A stretch of 36,777 nucleotides of DNA, from the NCBI GenBank assembly GCA_028278425.1, contig JANQEJ010000153.1, positions 1 through 36,777 of the forward strand, read 5' to 3'. This document shows, in pieces, positions 13,373-22,700 of this stretch. Each line of letters opens with the position of its first letter. Position 1 is the first letter of the stretch. Under the pieces are notes generated by a model. The model did not search any database, was not told where the DNA came from, and saw only the letters and a list, made by a program, of their open reading frames with translations. This DNA is from Planctomycetota bacterium. GTDB taxonomy: Bacteria; Planctomycetota; UBA1135; GCA-002686595. Both the position numbers and the translations under genes were made by a program.

Positions 13373-14564
13373 CTACCTGACGACGAATGAAACGCCCCAG
13401 GAGTGGCACGGCGAAGGAGTACTTGCCGTGCCGGTTCTTGAACACGAGGCCCTGTTGACCAAGGTAAGCCAGCATCTGATTGACGTGACTGCTACCGAAT
13501 GACTTCGCGGGCCCCTGTTTGGATTCCTCGACGATCTCCTGAACCGTGAATTCTTCATCGCAGTTAGGAAGACGAGCGACGACCGACAACAGCTCCCGTT
13601 GTCGATCCGTCGCCCGTGACCACCGACCGGCAAAGAAATCGGAATCCAGCTTGCGCTCGATCTCCTCTACCGGGATGAGAGTCAGCTCTCCATTCCCGGT
13701 CGTCTGGTTCACCGCGTCGTAGATCTCGCGGCAAACGAACTGGATGAAGTAAGGGTACCCACCCGACATCTCGATGATGTCGGCGACGACGTCGTCGCCC
13801 AAACGGACCGGGCAAGCGCCATCTTGGATCGGCTTGAGGATCGCGTCACGAGACTCCGCCGGCGATAGGCTCTCGAGAAAGACGACGCGAAACATTCTCT
13901 CCGAGAACGTCCTCGCCTCGACGAGCTTTGGAAACAGAGTCGGCAAGCCCGTCAGTGCGAGCATCATCCTCAGTCCCTTCCGCTGCAGGGACTGAAAGAC
14001 GTCTAGGAGCAACGAAAGAGGATACTGCTCCTTCGCCGCCTGATCCGAAAGGGTCTGCGCTTCGTCGTACGCGAAGATCACTCCCCGACCGGACTGCTTG
14101 TCCACGCCCGAGCTCACGACTTCGAGCACCCGTTTGAGCTTGTCCGAAGCCAGCCCGGGCGTCCTGTTGTAGAGCCCGACAAGCGTCTCGAAGTTGAGAC
14201 GAACCTCTCTCCGCCGGTTCTCTCCCGCGAAGCCCGCCACCGGCTGTTCCTCGATCCCGACGACGATGTCCGAGGTCACGACGGAGAGGTCCGTGCACAG
14301 CCGAAGCGCCAAGTTGTCTTCGCTCACGCTGGTCGATTCGGAGAGGTCCGCGCCGACCCAGCGCCAGCCCTTCTGAATCGCGAGGGGCTTGAAGGACTCG
14401 AGGAGCACGGTCTTTCCGACTCCTCGCAGCCCGGTGAGCACCAGGTTCTCGAGGATCGTGTCCTGGTCCAGCAGGCGCAGGAACTCCTCGCGCTCCGCAT
14501 CCCGCCCGGCCAGATAGGGCGGGGTATGGCCGGCGCCGGGCTTGAAGGGGTTCCTGAACTCCAT
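13356..14564 (-). CDS. AAA/STAND-type ATPase with C-terminal winged helix
   Basis: In this 402-aa protein, Walker A is GLRGVGKT (45-52), Walker B VIFAYDEAQ (162-170), and the sensor-like strand MLALTGLPTLF (201-211). GGYPYFIQFVCREIYD marks the lid domain of the archaeal-ATPase/Orc-like group, and the C-terminal 80 residues look like a winged helix (FTVQEIVEESKQGPAKSFGSSHVNQMLAYLGQQGLV). It has no transmembrane helix and may act on DNA or as a regulatory switch. Base composition is lower in GC and third codon positions are less biased than in flanking genes, so horizontal acquisition is likely. It has a clear promoter and an operator-like palindrome upstream, unusual in this compact region. 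No partner nuclease is next to it. Confidence 0.8.
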   Translation of the reverse strand: MEFRNPFKPGAGHTPPYLAGRDAEREEFLRLLDQDTILENLVLTGLRGVGKTVLLESFKPLAIQKGWRWVGADLSESTSVSEDNLALRLCTDLSVVTSDIVVGIEEQPVAGFAGENRRREVRLNFETLVGLYNRTPGLASDKLKRVLEVVSSGVDKQSGRGVIFAYDEAQTLSDQAAKEQYPLSLLLDVFQSLQRKGLRMMLALTGLPTLFPKLVEARTFSERMFRVVFLESLSPAESRDAILKPIQDGACPVRLGDDVVADIIEMSGGYPYFIQFVCREIYDAVNQTTGNGELTLIPVEEIERKLDSDFFAGRWSRATDRQRELLSVVARLPNCDEEFTVQEIVEESKQGPAKSFGSSHVNQMLAYLGQQGLVFKNRHGKYSFAVPLLGRFIRRQVATSSA

Positions 14565-14575
14565 TCGGATCGTTC

Positions 14576-14592
14576 GATCGGCTTAGCCGATC
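14576..14592. promoter_or_regulatory. Operator-like palindrome upstream of the AAA ATPase
   Basis: GATCGGCT-T-AGCCGATC: perfect 8-bp arms around one base, between the predicted -10 box and the start codon (14564). The position is that of a repressor operator or a leader hairpin. No T-tract follows in either direction. Confidence 0.55.
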
Positions 14593-14597
14593 AACTA

Positions 14598-14626
14598 TAT
14601 TTAGTTACTAGACTTATTTTAGGCAA
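14598..14626 (-). promoter_or_regulatory. Sigma70-like promoter of the AAA ATPase gene
   Basis: On the minus strand TTGCCT (14626-14621) and TAAATA (14603-14598) are separated by exactly 17 nt, in an A/T-rich island (14593-14660) that stands out against the GC-rich surroundings. Transcription would start about 10 nt upstream of, or within, the palindrome 14576-14592. The gap 14565-14706 holds nothing else that I recognise. Confidence 0.55.
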
Positions 14627-14706
14627 GGCCATAACGCTATCTGGGTTCTCGCGGAACAACAGAAGCTCATACAAACAAAGGACTTATAGCCAGCCTCGCC
14701 GCCGGG

Positions 14707-15780
14707 TCAGGGCGTGAGCTGCTCGAAGATCTGTTCGGCGAAAAGCGCGTGCGCCGCCGGATTCGGGTGTTGATCGAACGGGTGCACCCACAGCTCGCGG
14801 TCGACGAGCTCGTGGAACGGCGGGTAGAGGTCCACGTGCTCGATGCCCTCGGCTTCGCAGAAGGCGCGGACCTCGTCGTGCAGTCCCGCGTAGGGGTATT
14901 CGTCGCCGAGGAGCGAGAGCATCGGCAGGATCGCGATGACGAAGCGCACGCCGTTCGCGCTCAGGTGCGCGTGGATCGCGCGCAGCGCCTCCTGGTTCGC
15001 CTGCCAGTGCCGGGGATCGGCGCGCAGCAGCGCGGCGAAGTCCGCGGGGTAACTTTCGACGAAGCTTCGCTGGCGGCGCTTGCGCTGCAGGAAGTTCAGG
15101 ATCTCCGAGCGCCCGCCGAGCCAAGGCTCGCCGAGGACCGTCGGGTCGTCCCAGACCTTCGTGTAAGCGAGCATCGGCACGCGGCGGTCCATGTCGTTCA
15201 GGCACATGCCGTAGACGACGACGTCCGGCTCGAAGGCGAGCGCGTGGGCTTCGACCCACGGCCGGTACTCCTGCGGCCAGCTTCCGCCGCCGGTGAAGCC
15301 GGCGTTCATCACCTGCACCGGCGTGCCACGGCGTTCGGCGAGCAGGTCCTCGAGCACCTCGGTCCAGCCGAGCTCGGCGGGGACGCCCTGCGCGAAGGTG
15401 AAGGAGTCGCCGATCGCGAGGACGCGATGCTCGCCGGGCGGCTTCTCCAGCGGGAACTCCTCGTCGCGGAAGCCGAGGCTGTTGATCGAGACGTCGACGC
15501 AGCCGTCGGCGTCGAAGAAGTCCCATTCCGGACGGTCGTAGCAGAAGCGCGCGCGGAAGCTCGGGTGGATGCCGTTGCTCGGCTCGGCGGGGACCTGGTG
15601 CTCGTCGTTCGCGCGGAAGAAGCGGATGACCTGACCCAGGTCGACCGTGTTCCCGTCGGCGTCGAGGATCATGGGCCGCGCGTACGGCTTGGGCCCGAGC
15701 CAGCGAAAGCCGATCTCGGCGCAGACGACCGCGAGCGCGAGCGCGACCAGGAGGACGAGCGTGCGCTTGAGGCCCAACAC
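14707..15780 (-). CDS. SGNH/GDSL-family hydrolase, membrane-anchored or exported
   Basis: The 357-aa protein has a hydrophobic N-terminal anchor or signal (about 5-22). The SGNH block I GDSFTFAQG (124-132) holds the nucleophile Ser126, the middle blocks are NAGFTGGGSWPQEY and GMCLNDMD, and the C-terminal FDQHPNPAAH supplies Asp336 and His338. This architecture fits an extracytoplasmic esterase or deacetylase acting on a glycan or lipid; the substrate is unknown. The start is GTG at 15780, 3 nt after the stop of the inactive M16 gene, so the gene probably ends an M16-M16-SGNH operon. Confidence 0.8.
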   Translation of the reverse strand: MLGLKRTLVLLVALALAVVCAEIGFRWLGPKPYARPMILDADGNTVDLGQVIRFFRANDEHQVPAEPSNGIHPSFRARFCYDRPEWDFFDADGCVDVSINSLGFRDEEFPLEKPPGEHRVLAIGDSFTFAQGVPAELGWTEVLEDLLAERRGTPVQVMNAGFTGGGSWPQEYRPWVEAHALAFEPDVVVYGMCLNDMDRRVPMLAYTKVWDDPTVLGEPWLGGRSEILNFLQRKRRQRSFVESYPADFAALLRADPRHWQANQEALRAIHAHLSANGVRFVIAILPMLSLLGDEYPYAGLHDEVRAFCEAEGIEHVDLYPPFHELVDRELWVHPFDQHPNPAAHALFAEQIFEQLTP

Positions 15781-15783
15781 GCC

Positions 15784-17121
15784 TCAGCTCGAAGCGCGCG
15801 CCCGGCCGCCGGCCACGCGGCGGACGATCTTGTCGAGCTCGCGCCTGGTGATCGGACCGGCGGCGGCGACGCAGGGCGTGTCCGGGTGGAGGTGCGCGCG
15901 GGCGACGCGCCGCACGTCCTCGGCGGTCACCCGTTGGAACGCGGCCAAGAGCTCGGCGAGGTGGTCGTCGCCGAGGGAGGTCCGCTCGGCGAAGATCGAG
16001 TACTGCGCGCGACGCGACGAGCGCTCGAAGCCGAGCGCGAACGAGCCGAGCAGGTAGCTCTTCGCGAGCTCGAGCTCCTCGGGCGACACGGGCTCGTCCT
16101 GGATGCGCCGGATCTCGCGCAGGAAGCCCTCGATCGCCGTTGCGACGTGCTGCGGCGACGTGCCGATGTACGCGGTGAAGGCGCCGGGCAGCACGCCGGC
16201 CGAGCTCGAGATCGAAGCGGAGACCGTGTAGGCCAACCCGAGCTCGTCGCGCAGGCGACGCGTGATGCGGCTCGTGAACCCCGGCCCCGTGCCGAGGATG
16301 TAGTCCATCACGACGAGCGCCGCATAGTCCGCATCGCGCCGCCGGATCCCGATGTGCCCGAGATAGACGTGCACCTGCTGGCGGTCGGCCTTGAACACAC
16401 CCACGCGCGGCTCGAGCTTGGGCGGTTCCCACCGCCGCCGCTTCAGATCGCGGCCGCCGTCCCAACCGCGCAGCCGGCGGTCGAGGAAGCGCCGCACCTT
16501 CTGCGGGTCGACGTCGCCGCAGAACGCGATGACGGCGCGGCGCGCGCACCAGTTGCGCTTGTGGAAGGAAACCAGGTGATTCCGCCGGATCGAAGGCACG
16601 GTGGCGAGCGTCCCGTAGTCCGGCTGGCCCAGCCAGTGGTCGCCGTAGACCAGGCGCTTGAAGAGCCGCGTCGCTTGCGAGCGCGGGTCGTCGTCCTCGA
16701 TCGTGAGCCGGTCGACGAGCCGCTTGCGCTGGCGCTCCGTCTTGTCGCGCGGGTAGGTCGGCTCGAGCGTCATCTCGCACAGGAGCTCGCACAGGAGCTT
16801 CCAGTCCCCGCCCGCGACCGTGCCGGAGATGCCGGTCGAGTCGCCGGTCAGGCTCCCGCCGGTGGGTTCGAGCAGTCCGGCGATCTCCTCCTCGGCGTGC
16901 CGCGCCGTGCCCTGGTCGACCAGGTTGCCGGTGAGGTAGGCGGTGCCTTCCCGCCCTGCCGGGTCGAGCGAGTGCCCGCCGCGAAGATGGAGCTGCACGG
17001 CGCAGACCGGCGCGCCCTCGCGCGGCGAGACGAGCAGCGTCGCGCCGCACTTCAACGTGAAGCGCTCGATCGGCAGCCGCGGTACCGCGGCGGCGGCGCG
17101 CTTGAGCGGGGGATGCGTCAT
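15784..17121 (-). CDS. M16-family peptidase homologue without the zinc motif
   Basis: The 445-aa protein has the two-domain M16 fold: FTLKCGATLLVSPREGAPVCAVQLHLRGG near the N-terminus and the conserved GPGFTSRITRRLRDELGLAYTVSAS in the second half. At the catalytic position, where active members read HxxEH, it reads YLTGNL, so the zinc ligands are gone. It probably pairs with the adjacent active M16 subunit, as in processing peptidases that use one active and one inactive chain. The ATG at 17121 overlaps the preceding stop by 4 nt. No signal peptide is evident. Confidence 0.85.
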   Translation of the reverse strand: MTHPPLKRAAAAVPRLPIERFTLKCGATLLVSPREGAPVCAVQLHLRGGHSLDPAGREGTAYLTGNLVDQGTARHAEEEIAGLLEPTGGSLTGDSTGISGTVAGGDWKLLCELLCEMTLEPTYPRDKTERQRKRLVDRLTIEDDDPRSQATRLFKRLVYGDHWLGQPDYGTLATVPSIRRNHLVSFHKRNWCARRAVIAFCGDVDPQKVRRFLDRRLRGWDGGRDLKRRRWEPPKLEPRVGVFKADRQQVHVYLGHIGIRRRDADYAALVVMDYILGTGPGFTSRITRRLRDELGLAYTVSASISSSAGVLPGAFTAYIGTSPQHVATAIEGFLREIRRIQDEPVSPEELELAKSYLLGSFALGFERSSRRAQYSIFAERTSLGDDHLAELLAAFQRVTAEDVRRVARAHLHPDTPCVAAAGPITRRELDKIVRRVAGGRARASS

Positions 17122-18437
17122 CGCTTCCCGCGCGGCAGGCACCAGCCCACCACCCGCCGGTCGGGCGCGAGCAGACGCGCGGCCGTGTCGCGCAGGTTCG
17201 CCGCGGTGATGCGGTCGTGCCGCACGCAGCCGTCGAAGGCGAGCCGCCAGTCGGCGTCGACCGCCCACTCGCCGAGCTCCTCGGCCAGGTCGGTGACGGT
17301 CTCGCCGTCGTAGGCCTCCGAGGCGTGCATCAGCGCCTTGGCGCGCTTCAGCTCGGCCGCGGTGACGGGTTTGGTGCGCAGCTTCTCGAGCTCCTCGTCG
17401 AGCGCCGCTTCGAGCGTCTCCGGCTCGACGCTTTGGGCGCACTCGCCGAAGAGCCAGAAGACGCCGGACTCGACCCGTGTGTCGTTGCTCGCGGAGAGCG
17501 TCGTCGCCAGGGCCTCGTCGAGCACGAGGCGGCGCTGGAGGCGCGACATGCGCCCGCTCGACATCACCGCCATGACCAGATCGAGAGCGTAGTCGTCGTC
17601 GGTGCCGACCGGAGTCGTCGGCCAGGCGACGCAGAGGCGCTTCGCCGCGTCGTCCCAGCTCGTGCGGATGCGCGTCTCGCCCGCCGGCGGCTCGATCGCC
17701 GGGCGGAAACAGTCCGCCTCAGGGAAAGGAACGCCGGCGGGGAGCTTGCCGAAGTGCTTCTTCACCTCGCGCAGGGCCGTCGTCTTCTTGACGTCGCCGC
17801 AGATCACGAGCGTGGCGTTGCCCGGGTGGTAGAAGCGCCGGTAGTAATCGCGCAGGTCCTCGACGGTCATCGCGCGCAGCGTGTCGGGGAAGCCGATGAT
17901 CGGCCGGCCGTAGGGGTGGCGCGGGAAGAGCGCGGCCTCGACGTGGCGGCTGAGGACGCGCCAGGGCTCGTCCTCGCCCATCGCGAGCTCCTCCAGGACC
18001 ACCGCGCGCTCGGCCTCGAACTCGGCCGGATCGAGGAGGAGGTCCCGCATGCGGTCCGCCTCGAGCGCGAGCGCGGTCTCCCAGCGGTCGGAGGCGAACT
18101 CGAACCAGTAGCCGGTATGGTCGTTGCCCGTGAAGGCGTTGTTGTTCCCGCCGAGCGCGGTCGTGATGCGGTCGACCTCGCCCTTCCCGTGGCGCTTCGA
18201 GCCCTTGAACATCATGTGCTCGAGGAAATGCGACACTCCGGCTTCACGCTCGGTTTCGTTGCGCGATCCGACGCGGTAGAAGAGCAGGACGGCGACCACG
18301 GGGTCCGAGTGGCGGGAGGCGATCAGGACGCGCATCCCGTTGGCCAGCCGGTGCTCCGACACCTCGGCCCCCGCCTTGAGCGCCGTAGCGGCGCGGCGGG
18401 AGTTGTTGGATTTGCGCCTCATCGGGCGGAAGATCAT
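17118..18437 (-). CDS. M16-family zinc peptidase (catalytic subunit)
   Basis: The 439-aa protein has the inverted zinc motif HFLEH (70-74) in GVSHFLEHMMFKGS and a downstream glutamate cluster ERAVVLEELAMGEDEP that supplies the third ligand. GRMSRLQRRLVLDEALATTLSAS marks the second domain. The enzyme should degrade or trim peptides. I chose the ATG at 18437 (MIFRPMRRKS); ATG 18422 is equally possible and a longer start would run into the divergent DUF418 gene at 18464. The N-terminus is basic, without a clear export signal. It is translationally coupled to the inactive M16 gene. Confidence 0.85.
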   Translation of the reverse strand: MIFRPMRRKSNNSRRAATALKAGAEVSEHRLANGMRVLIASRHSDPVVAVLLFYRVGSRNETEREAGVSHFLEHMMFKGSKRHGKGEVDRITTALGGNNNAFTGNDHTGYWFEFASDRWETALALEADRMRDLLLDPAEFEAERAVVLEELAMGEDEPWRVLSRHVEAALFPRHPYGRPIIGFPDTLRAMTVEDLRDYYRRFYHPGNATLVICGDVKKTTALREVKKHFGKLPAGVPFPEADCFRPAIEPPAGETRIRTSWDDAAKRLCVAWPTTPVGTDDDYALDLVMAVMSSGRMSRLQRRLVLDEALATTLSASNDTRVESGVFWLFGECAQSVEPETLEAALDEELEKLRTKPVTAAELKRAKALMHASEAYDGETVTDLAEELGEWAVDADWRLAFDGCVRHDRITAANLRDTAARLLAPDRRVVGWCLPRGKR

Positions 18438-18463
18438 AGCGGCCGAGCCGAGTCCGTTTAAGC

Positions 18464-19729
18464 ATGCCCACCGTGGTTTCACCGGGTCCGATCGCCGAGC
18501 GCGACCGCATCGCGTCGATCGACGTATTGCGCGGGTTCGCGCTCTTCGGCGTGTTCATGGTCAACGCGCACTACATGGCCATGAACGCGCTCGCGGTGGC
18601 GAAGCCGCCGGAGGGGAACACGGTCGAGACGCTGTTCGCGCTGCTCGAGGTCGCGCTCTTCGATACGAAGTTCGTCGCGATCTTCTCGATGCTCTTCGGC
18701 GTCGGGCTGGTCGTGCAGATGCAGCGCGCCGAGGCGGCGGAGCGGCCGTTCGCCGCTCCGTACCTGAGGCGGCTCGGGGTCCTCTTCGCGATGGGCTTCG
18801 CTCACGGCTGCCTCCTCTGGGCGGGCGACATCCTGCTGCCATACGCCCTCATGGGTCTGATTCTGCTGCTCTTCGCGAAGTTCAGCGCGCGCGTGCTGTT
18901 CTGGATCGGCGCCTCGCTGGCGGCGCTGGCCGTCCTGCAGTTCCTGCCGTTCGCCCTGCTCGAGATCGTCTTCGGAGACCAGGCCGCCCAGGCGGAGACG
19001 GACGCCGAGGTGCCGATGGGCGGCTGGGATCTCGTCGCCGAGCTCGTCGTGGCGGACGACCCGCGCATCGCGCACATCGAGCACGTGGTGCACAGCGAAG
19101 GGCCGTTGGGACGCCTGTTGGTCCTTCGCATGACCGAGTACGCCCTCTGGTTCTTCTACTCGACCCTGGTCGGGTTCAACACGCGCGTGCTCGCCGCCTT
19201 CTTCCTCGGCGCCGCGCTGATGAAGTGGGGTTTCTTCCGCCGGGATCGCGGGCTCTACAAGAAGCTCGTCCTCTGGGGTTTCGCGATCGGTCTGCCGCTC
19301 GAGTTCGCGGTCGCGTACGGCGGGCATCTCTACTACGTCGGCGACGTCGCGCCGGCCCTGCTCGTGATGCCGTTCCACTTCGCGACGAGCCTCTTCCTCT
19401 CCGCGGCCTACGTCGGGGGGATCGTCTGGTTCGCGCAGAGCGGTGCGCTGCAGTGGCTCGCGCGCGGTCTCGCCTGCGTCGGCCGCATGTCGCTGACCAA
19501 CTACATCGGGCAGTCGGTCGCCGCGAACGTGCTCTTCGAGTTCTTCGGCTTCGGGCTCTTCGACAAGCTTTCGCGTCCCGAGCTCTGGCTCATCGTATGC
19601 GGCGTGTTCGCGGGGCAGATCGTGCTCAGCGCGTTGTGGCTGAAGCCGTTCCGGATGGGACCCTTGGAGTGGTTCTGGCGCACGCTCTCGTACGGAAAGC
19701 TCCAGCCGATCCTGCGCCGGCGCGGATAG
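18464..19729 (+). CDS. DUF418-family integral membrane protein
   Basis: The 421-aa protein carries the N-terminal signature RIASIDVLRGFALFGVFMVNAH, the conserved FDTKFVAIFSMLFGVGLVVQM, and the C-terminal DUF418 segment ACVGRMSLTNYIGQSVAANVLF...GLFDKLSRPELWL. Around eight to ten membrane helices are visible. The family is widespread and related to acyltransferase-like membrane proteins, but its reaction is not established. It is divergent from the M16 gene (26-nt gap) and 13 nt ahead of the large dehydrogenase, so it may head that run. Confidence 0.85.
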   Translation: MPTVVSPGPIAERDRIASIDVLRGFALFGVFMVNAHYMAMNALAVAKPPEGNTVETLFALLEVALFDTKFVAIFSMLFGVGLVVQMQRAEAAERPFAAPYLRRLGVLFAMGFAHGCLLWAGDILLPYALMGLILLLFAKFSARVLFWIGASLAALAVLQFLPFALLEIVFGDQAAQAETDAEVPMGGWDLVAELVVADDPRIAHIEHVVHSEGPLGRLLVLRMTEYALWFFYSTLVGFNTRVLAAFFLGAALMKWGFFRRDRGLYKKLVLWGFAIGLPLEFAVAYGGHLYYVGDVAPALLVMPFHFATSLFLSAAYVGGIVWFAQSGALQWLARGLACVGRMSLTNYIGQSVAANVLFEFFGFGLFDKLSRPELWLIVCGVFAGQIVLSALWLKPFRMGPLEWFWRTLSYGKLQPILRRRG

Positions 19730-19742
19730 AATCCGCCGCCCC

Positions 19743-22700
19743 ATGCTCCTCGTCCCCCCCGCTCCGCCGCAGGAACCCTACACGCCGTACGTCGCGGAGG
19801 CCTCCGCCGAGGGAGAGGCGGCGATCGAGCGCATGGAGGTGCCCGAGGGTTTCCAGGTCGAGCTCTTCGCGGCGGAGCCGATGCTCGCGAACCCGGTGGT
19901 CTTCCACGTCGACCACAAGGGCGACTTCTACGTCAACGAGTCCTTCCGCGTGAACGCCGGCGTGACCGACATGCGCCGGCACATGGACTGGCTCGAGGAC
20001 GAGCTCTCCAACCTGACGGTCGACGACCGCGTCGAAATGTACCGTCGCCACGAGGGCGAGGACTTCGCCGCCTACGGCACCGAGCACGAGCGCATCCGGC
20101 TGATCCGCGACACCGACGGCGACGGCAAGGCGGACGAGGCGATCGTCTTCGCCGACGGGTTCAACGATCCCGCGGACGGCATCGCGGCGGGCGTCCTTTC
20201 CTACGAGGGCGACGTCTTCTACACGTGCATCCCCCACCTGTGGCGCCTGGCCGACATGGACGGCGACGGGGTAGCCGACGTGCGCGAGAAGCTGTCGAGC
20301 GGCTACGGCGTGCACGTGGCGCTGCTCGGACACGACATGCACGGGCTCGTGATCGGGCCGGACGGGAAGCTCTACTTCTCGATCGGCGACCGCGGCTTCC
20401 GCGTCGAGCACGAGGGCAGGGTCCTCGACCTGCCGCACACCGGGGCCGTTTTGCGGTGCAATCTCGACGGCTCCGACCTCGAGGTGTTCCACACCGGCCT
20501 GCGCAACCCGCAGGAGCTCGCCTTCGACGACTACGGCAACCTCTTCACCGGCGACAACAACTCCGACGGTGGGGACAAGGCGCGCTGGGTGCAGATCGTT
20601 GAGGGAGCGGACACCGGCTGGCGCTTCTACTATCAATACGTCACCGAGCCGGTCGAGCGCGGGCCGTGGAACGACGAAAAGCTCTGGCATCCGTGGCACG
20701 CGGAGCAGCCGGCGTACATCCTGCCGCCGATCGCGAACCTGGCGAGCGGGCCGTCCGGGCTCGAGTACTACCCGGGAACGGGATTGCCGGCGGAGTACGA
20801 CAACCACTTCTTCCTCTGCGACTTCCGCGGCGACGCGAAGTACAGCGGGATCTACGCCTTCACGCACTCACCGAAGGGCGCCGGCTTCGAGCTCGGCGAG
20901 GTGAAGAAGTTCGTCTGGAACACGCTCGCTACCGACTGCCAGTTCGGACCGGACGGCGCGTTCTACTTCTCCGATTGGGTGCACGGCTGGGAGATGACGG
21001 GCAAGGGGCGGATCTACCGGATGACGCCGTCCGAGCCGGACCCCCGTTCGGTCGAGGTCCGCGAGCGACTGCGGGACGGCGTCGAGCTGCCCAAGTTGAT
21101 GCCGCTCGACCCCTTGCTCGAGCACCCGGACCGGCGCGTCCGGCAGGAGGCGCAGTTCGCGCTCGTCGAGGAGCGTAGATGGAACGACCTCCACATGCTT
21201 GCCCGCCAAAGCCGCACGCCGGCCAACCTGCACGGCGTCTGGGGCCTCGGCATGCTCGCGCAGCAGGACACCCCGTCGGGCGAGCAGTCGCGGGAGTACC
21301 TCGTGCAACTCCTGTACGACGAACAGGTCGTACCGGAAGCGCGCGCCCAAGTCGTGCGGTGTCTCGGAGACCTTCGTCTCGCGGACGCGGGCGACGACCT
21401 GCTCCTCATGCTGAAGGACCCGTCGCCGCGGGTCCAGATGTACGCCGCGATCGGCCTCGGCCGCATCGGCGTTCCCGAAGCCGCGGGCGAGCTCTACGGC
21501 CTCATCGAGCGGGTCGGCGACTCCGATCCCGTGCTGCGCCACGCCGCGGTGATGGGCCTCCTTGGCTGCGCGGATACCGAGCGCCTCGAGCGCGAGTCCG
21601 CACACCCGAACCGCCACGTCCGCATGGCGACGCTGCTCGTCATGCGCCGCAAGGGCGACCCGCGCATCCAGCGCTTCCTCGACGATCCCGATCCATTGCT
21701 GGTGCGCGAGGCCGCGACCGCGATCCACGACGAGGTCATGTGGGAGGCGCTGCCGGCGCTCGCGAACCTCATCGAGCGCGAGGAGCTCAGCGGCAACGCG
21801 CTCGTGCGCCGCATGCTCAACGTCAACCTCTGGCTCGGCAACAACGTCGAGGTGGCGCGGCGGCTCGCGCGCTACGCCTTGCGCGACGACCAGGACGAGC
21901 TTCATCGCGTCGAGGTGCTCGCCAACCTCGCCGACTGGGCCGACCCGCTGAACATCGACCGCGTGCTGGGCCGGTGGATCGAGCTCGAGCCGCGCGACGC
22001 GTCATACGTCCCGGGCGTGGTCGCCGAGCTCGCGGACCAAGGAATCGGCAGCGCACCGGACGCGGTGGTCAGCGCATGGATCCACTGCGCGGCGAAGACG
22101 GGTGCCGCCGGCGGCGTGTCGCTCCTCGACGACATCGCGCGCGACGCGGGCCGCCTCGCCGCGACGCGCGTGAAGGCGCTCCGGGCGCTCGAGAAGCTCG
22201 ACGCTCCCGACCTGCGCCAGGCGGTGTCGGTCGCGCTGACCGATGGCGACGGCCGCGTGCGCGCGGCGGCGCTCGATGCTCTGCAGCGCCTCTCTCCCGC
22301 CGAGGCGCTGCCGTTGCTCGTCCAGGTGCTCGAGCGCGGCGAGTGGCCGGAGCGGCGCATGGCGTATCGGGCCCTCGGCACGCTCGACCATCCCGACGCG
22401 ACGGCGGTGTTGCTCGACGAGGTCAAGAAGCTCCCGACCGACCTGATCCCGGCCGAGATCGCGCTCGACCTCGTGCTCGCGGCGGAGCAGCGCGGCGACG
22501 AGGAGCTCTCGATGTGGCTCGAGGTTCACGGTGCGCCGCGCGAAGCCGACGCGGAGCTCGCGCCGTGGATCGACGGCCTCTTCGGCGGCGACAAGTCCGC
22601 CGGCCGGCGCATCTTCCGCCAGAAGGCCGAGCTCTCGTGCCTGCGTTGCCACCAGACGACGGAGGGCGCACCCCCGGTCGGTCCGGACCTGAAGGGCGTC

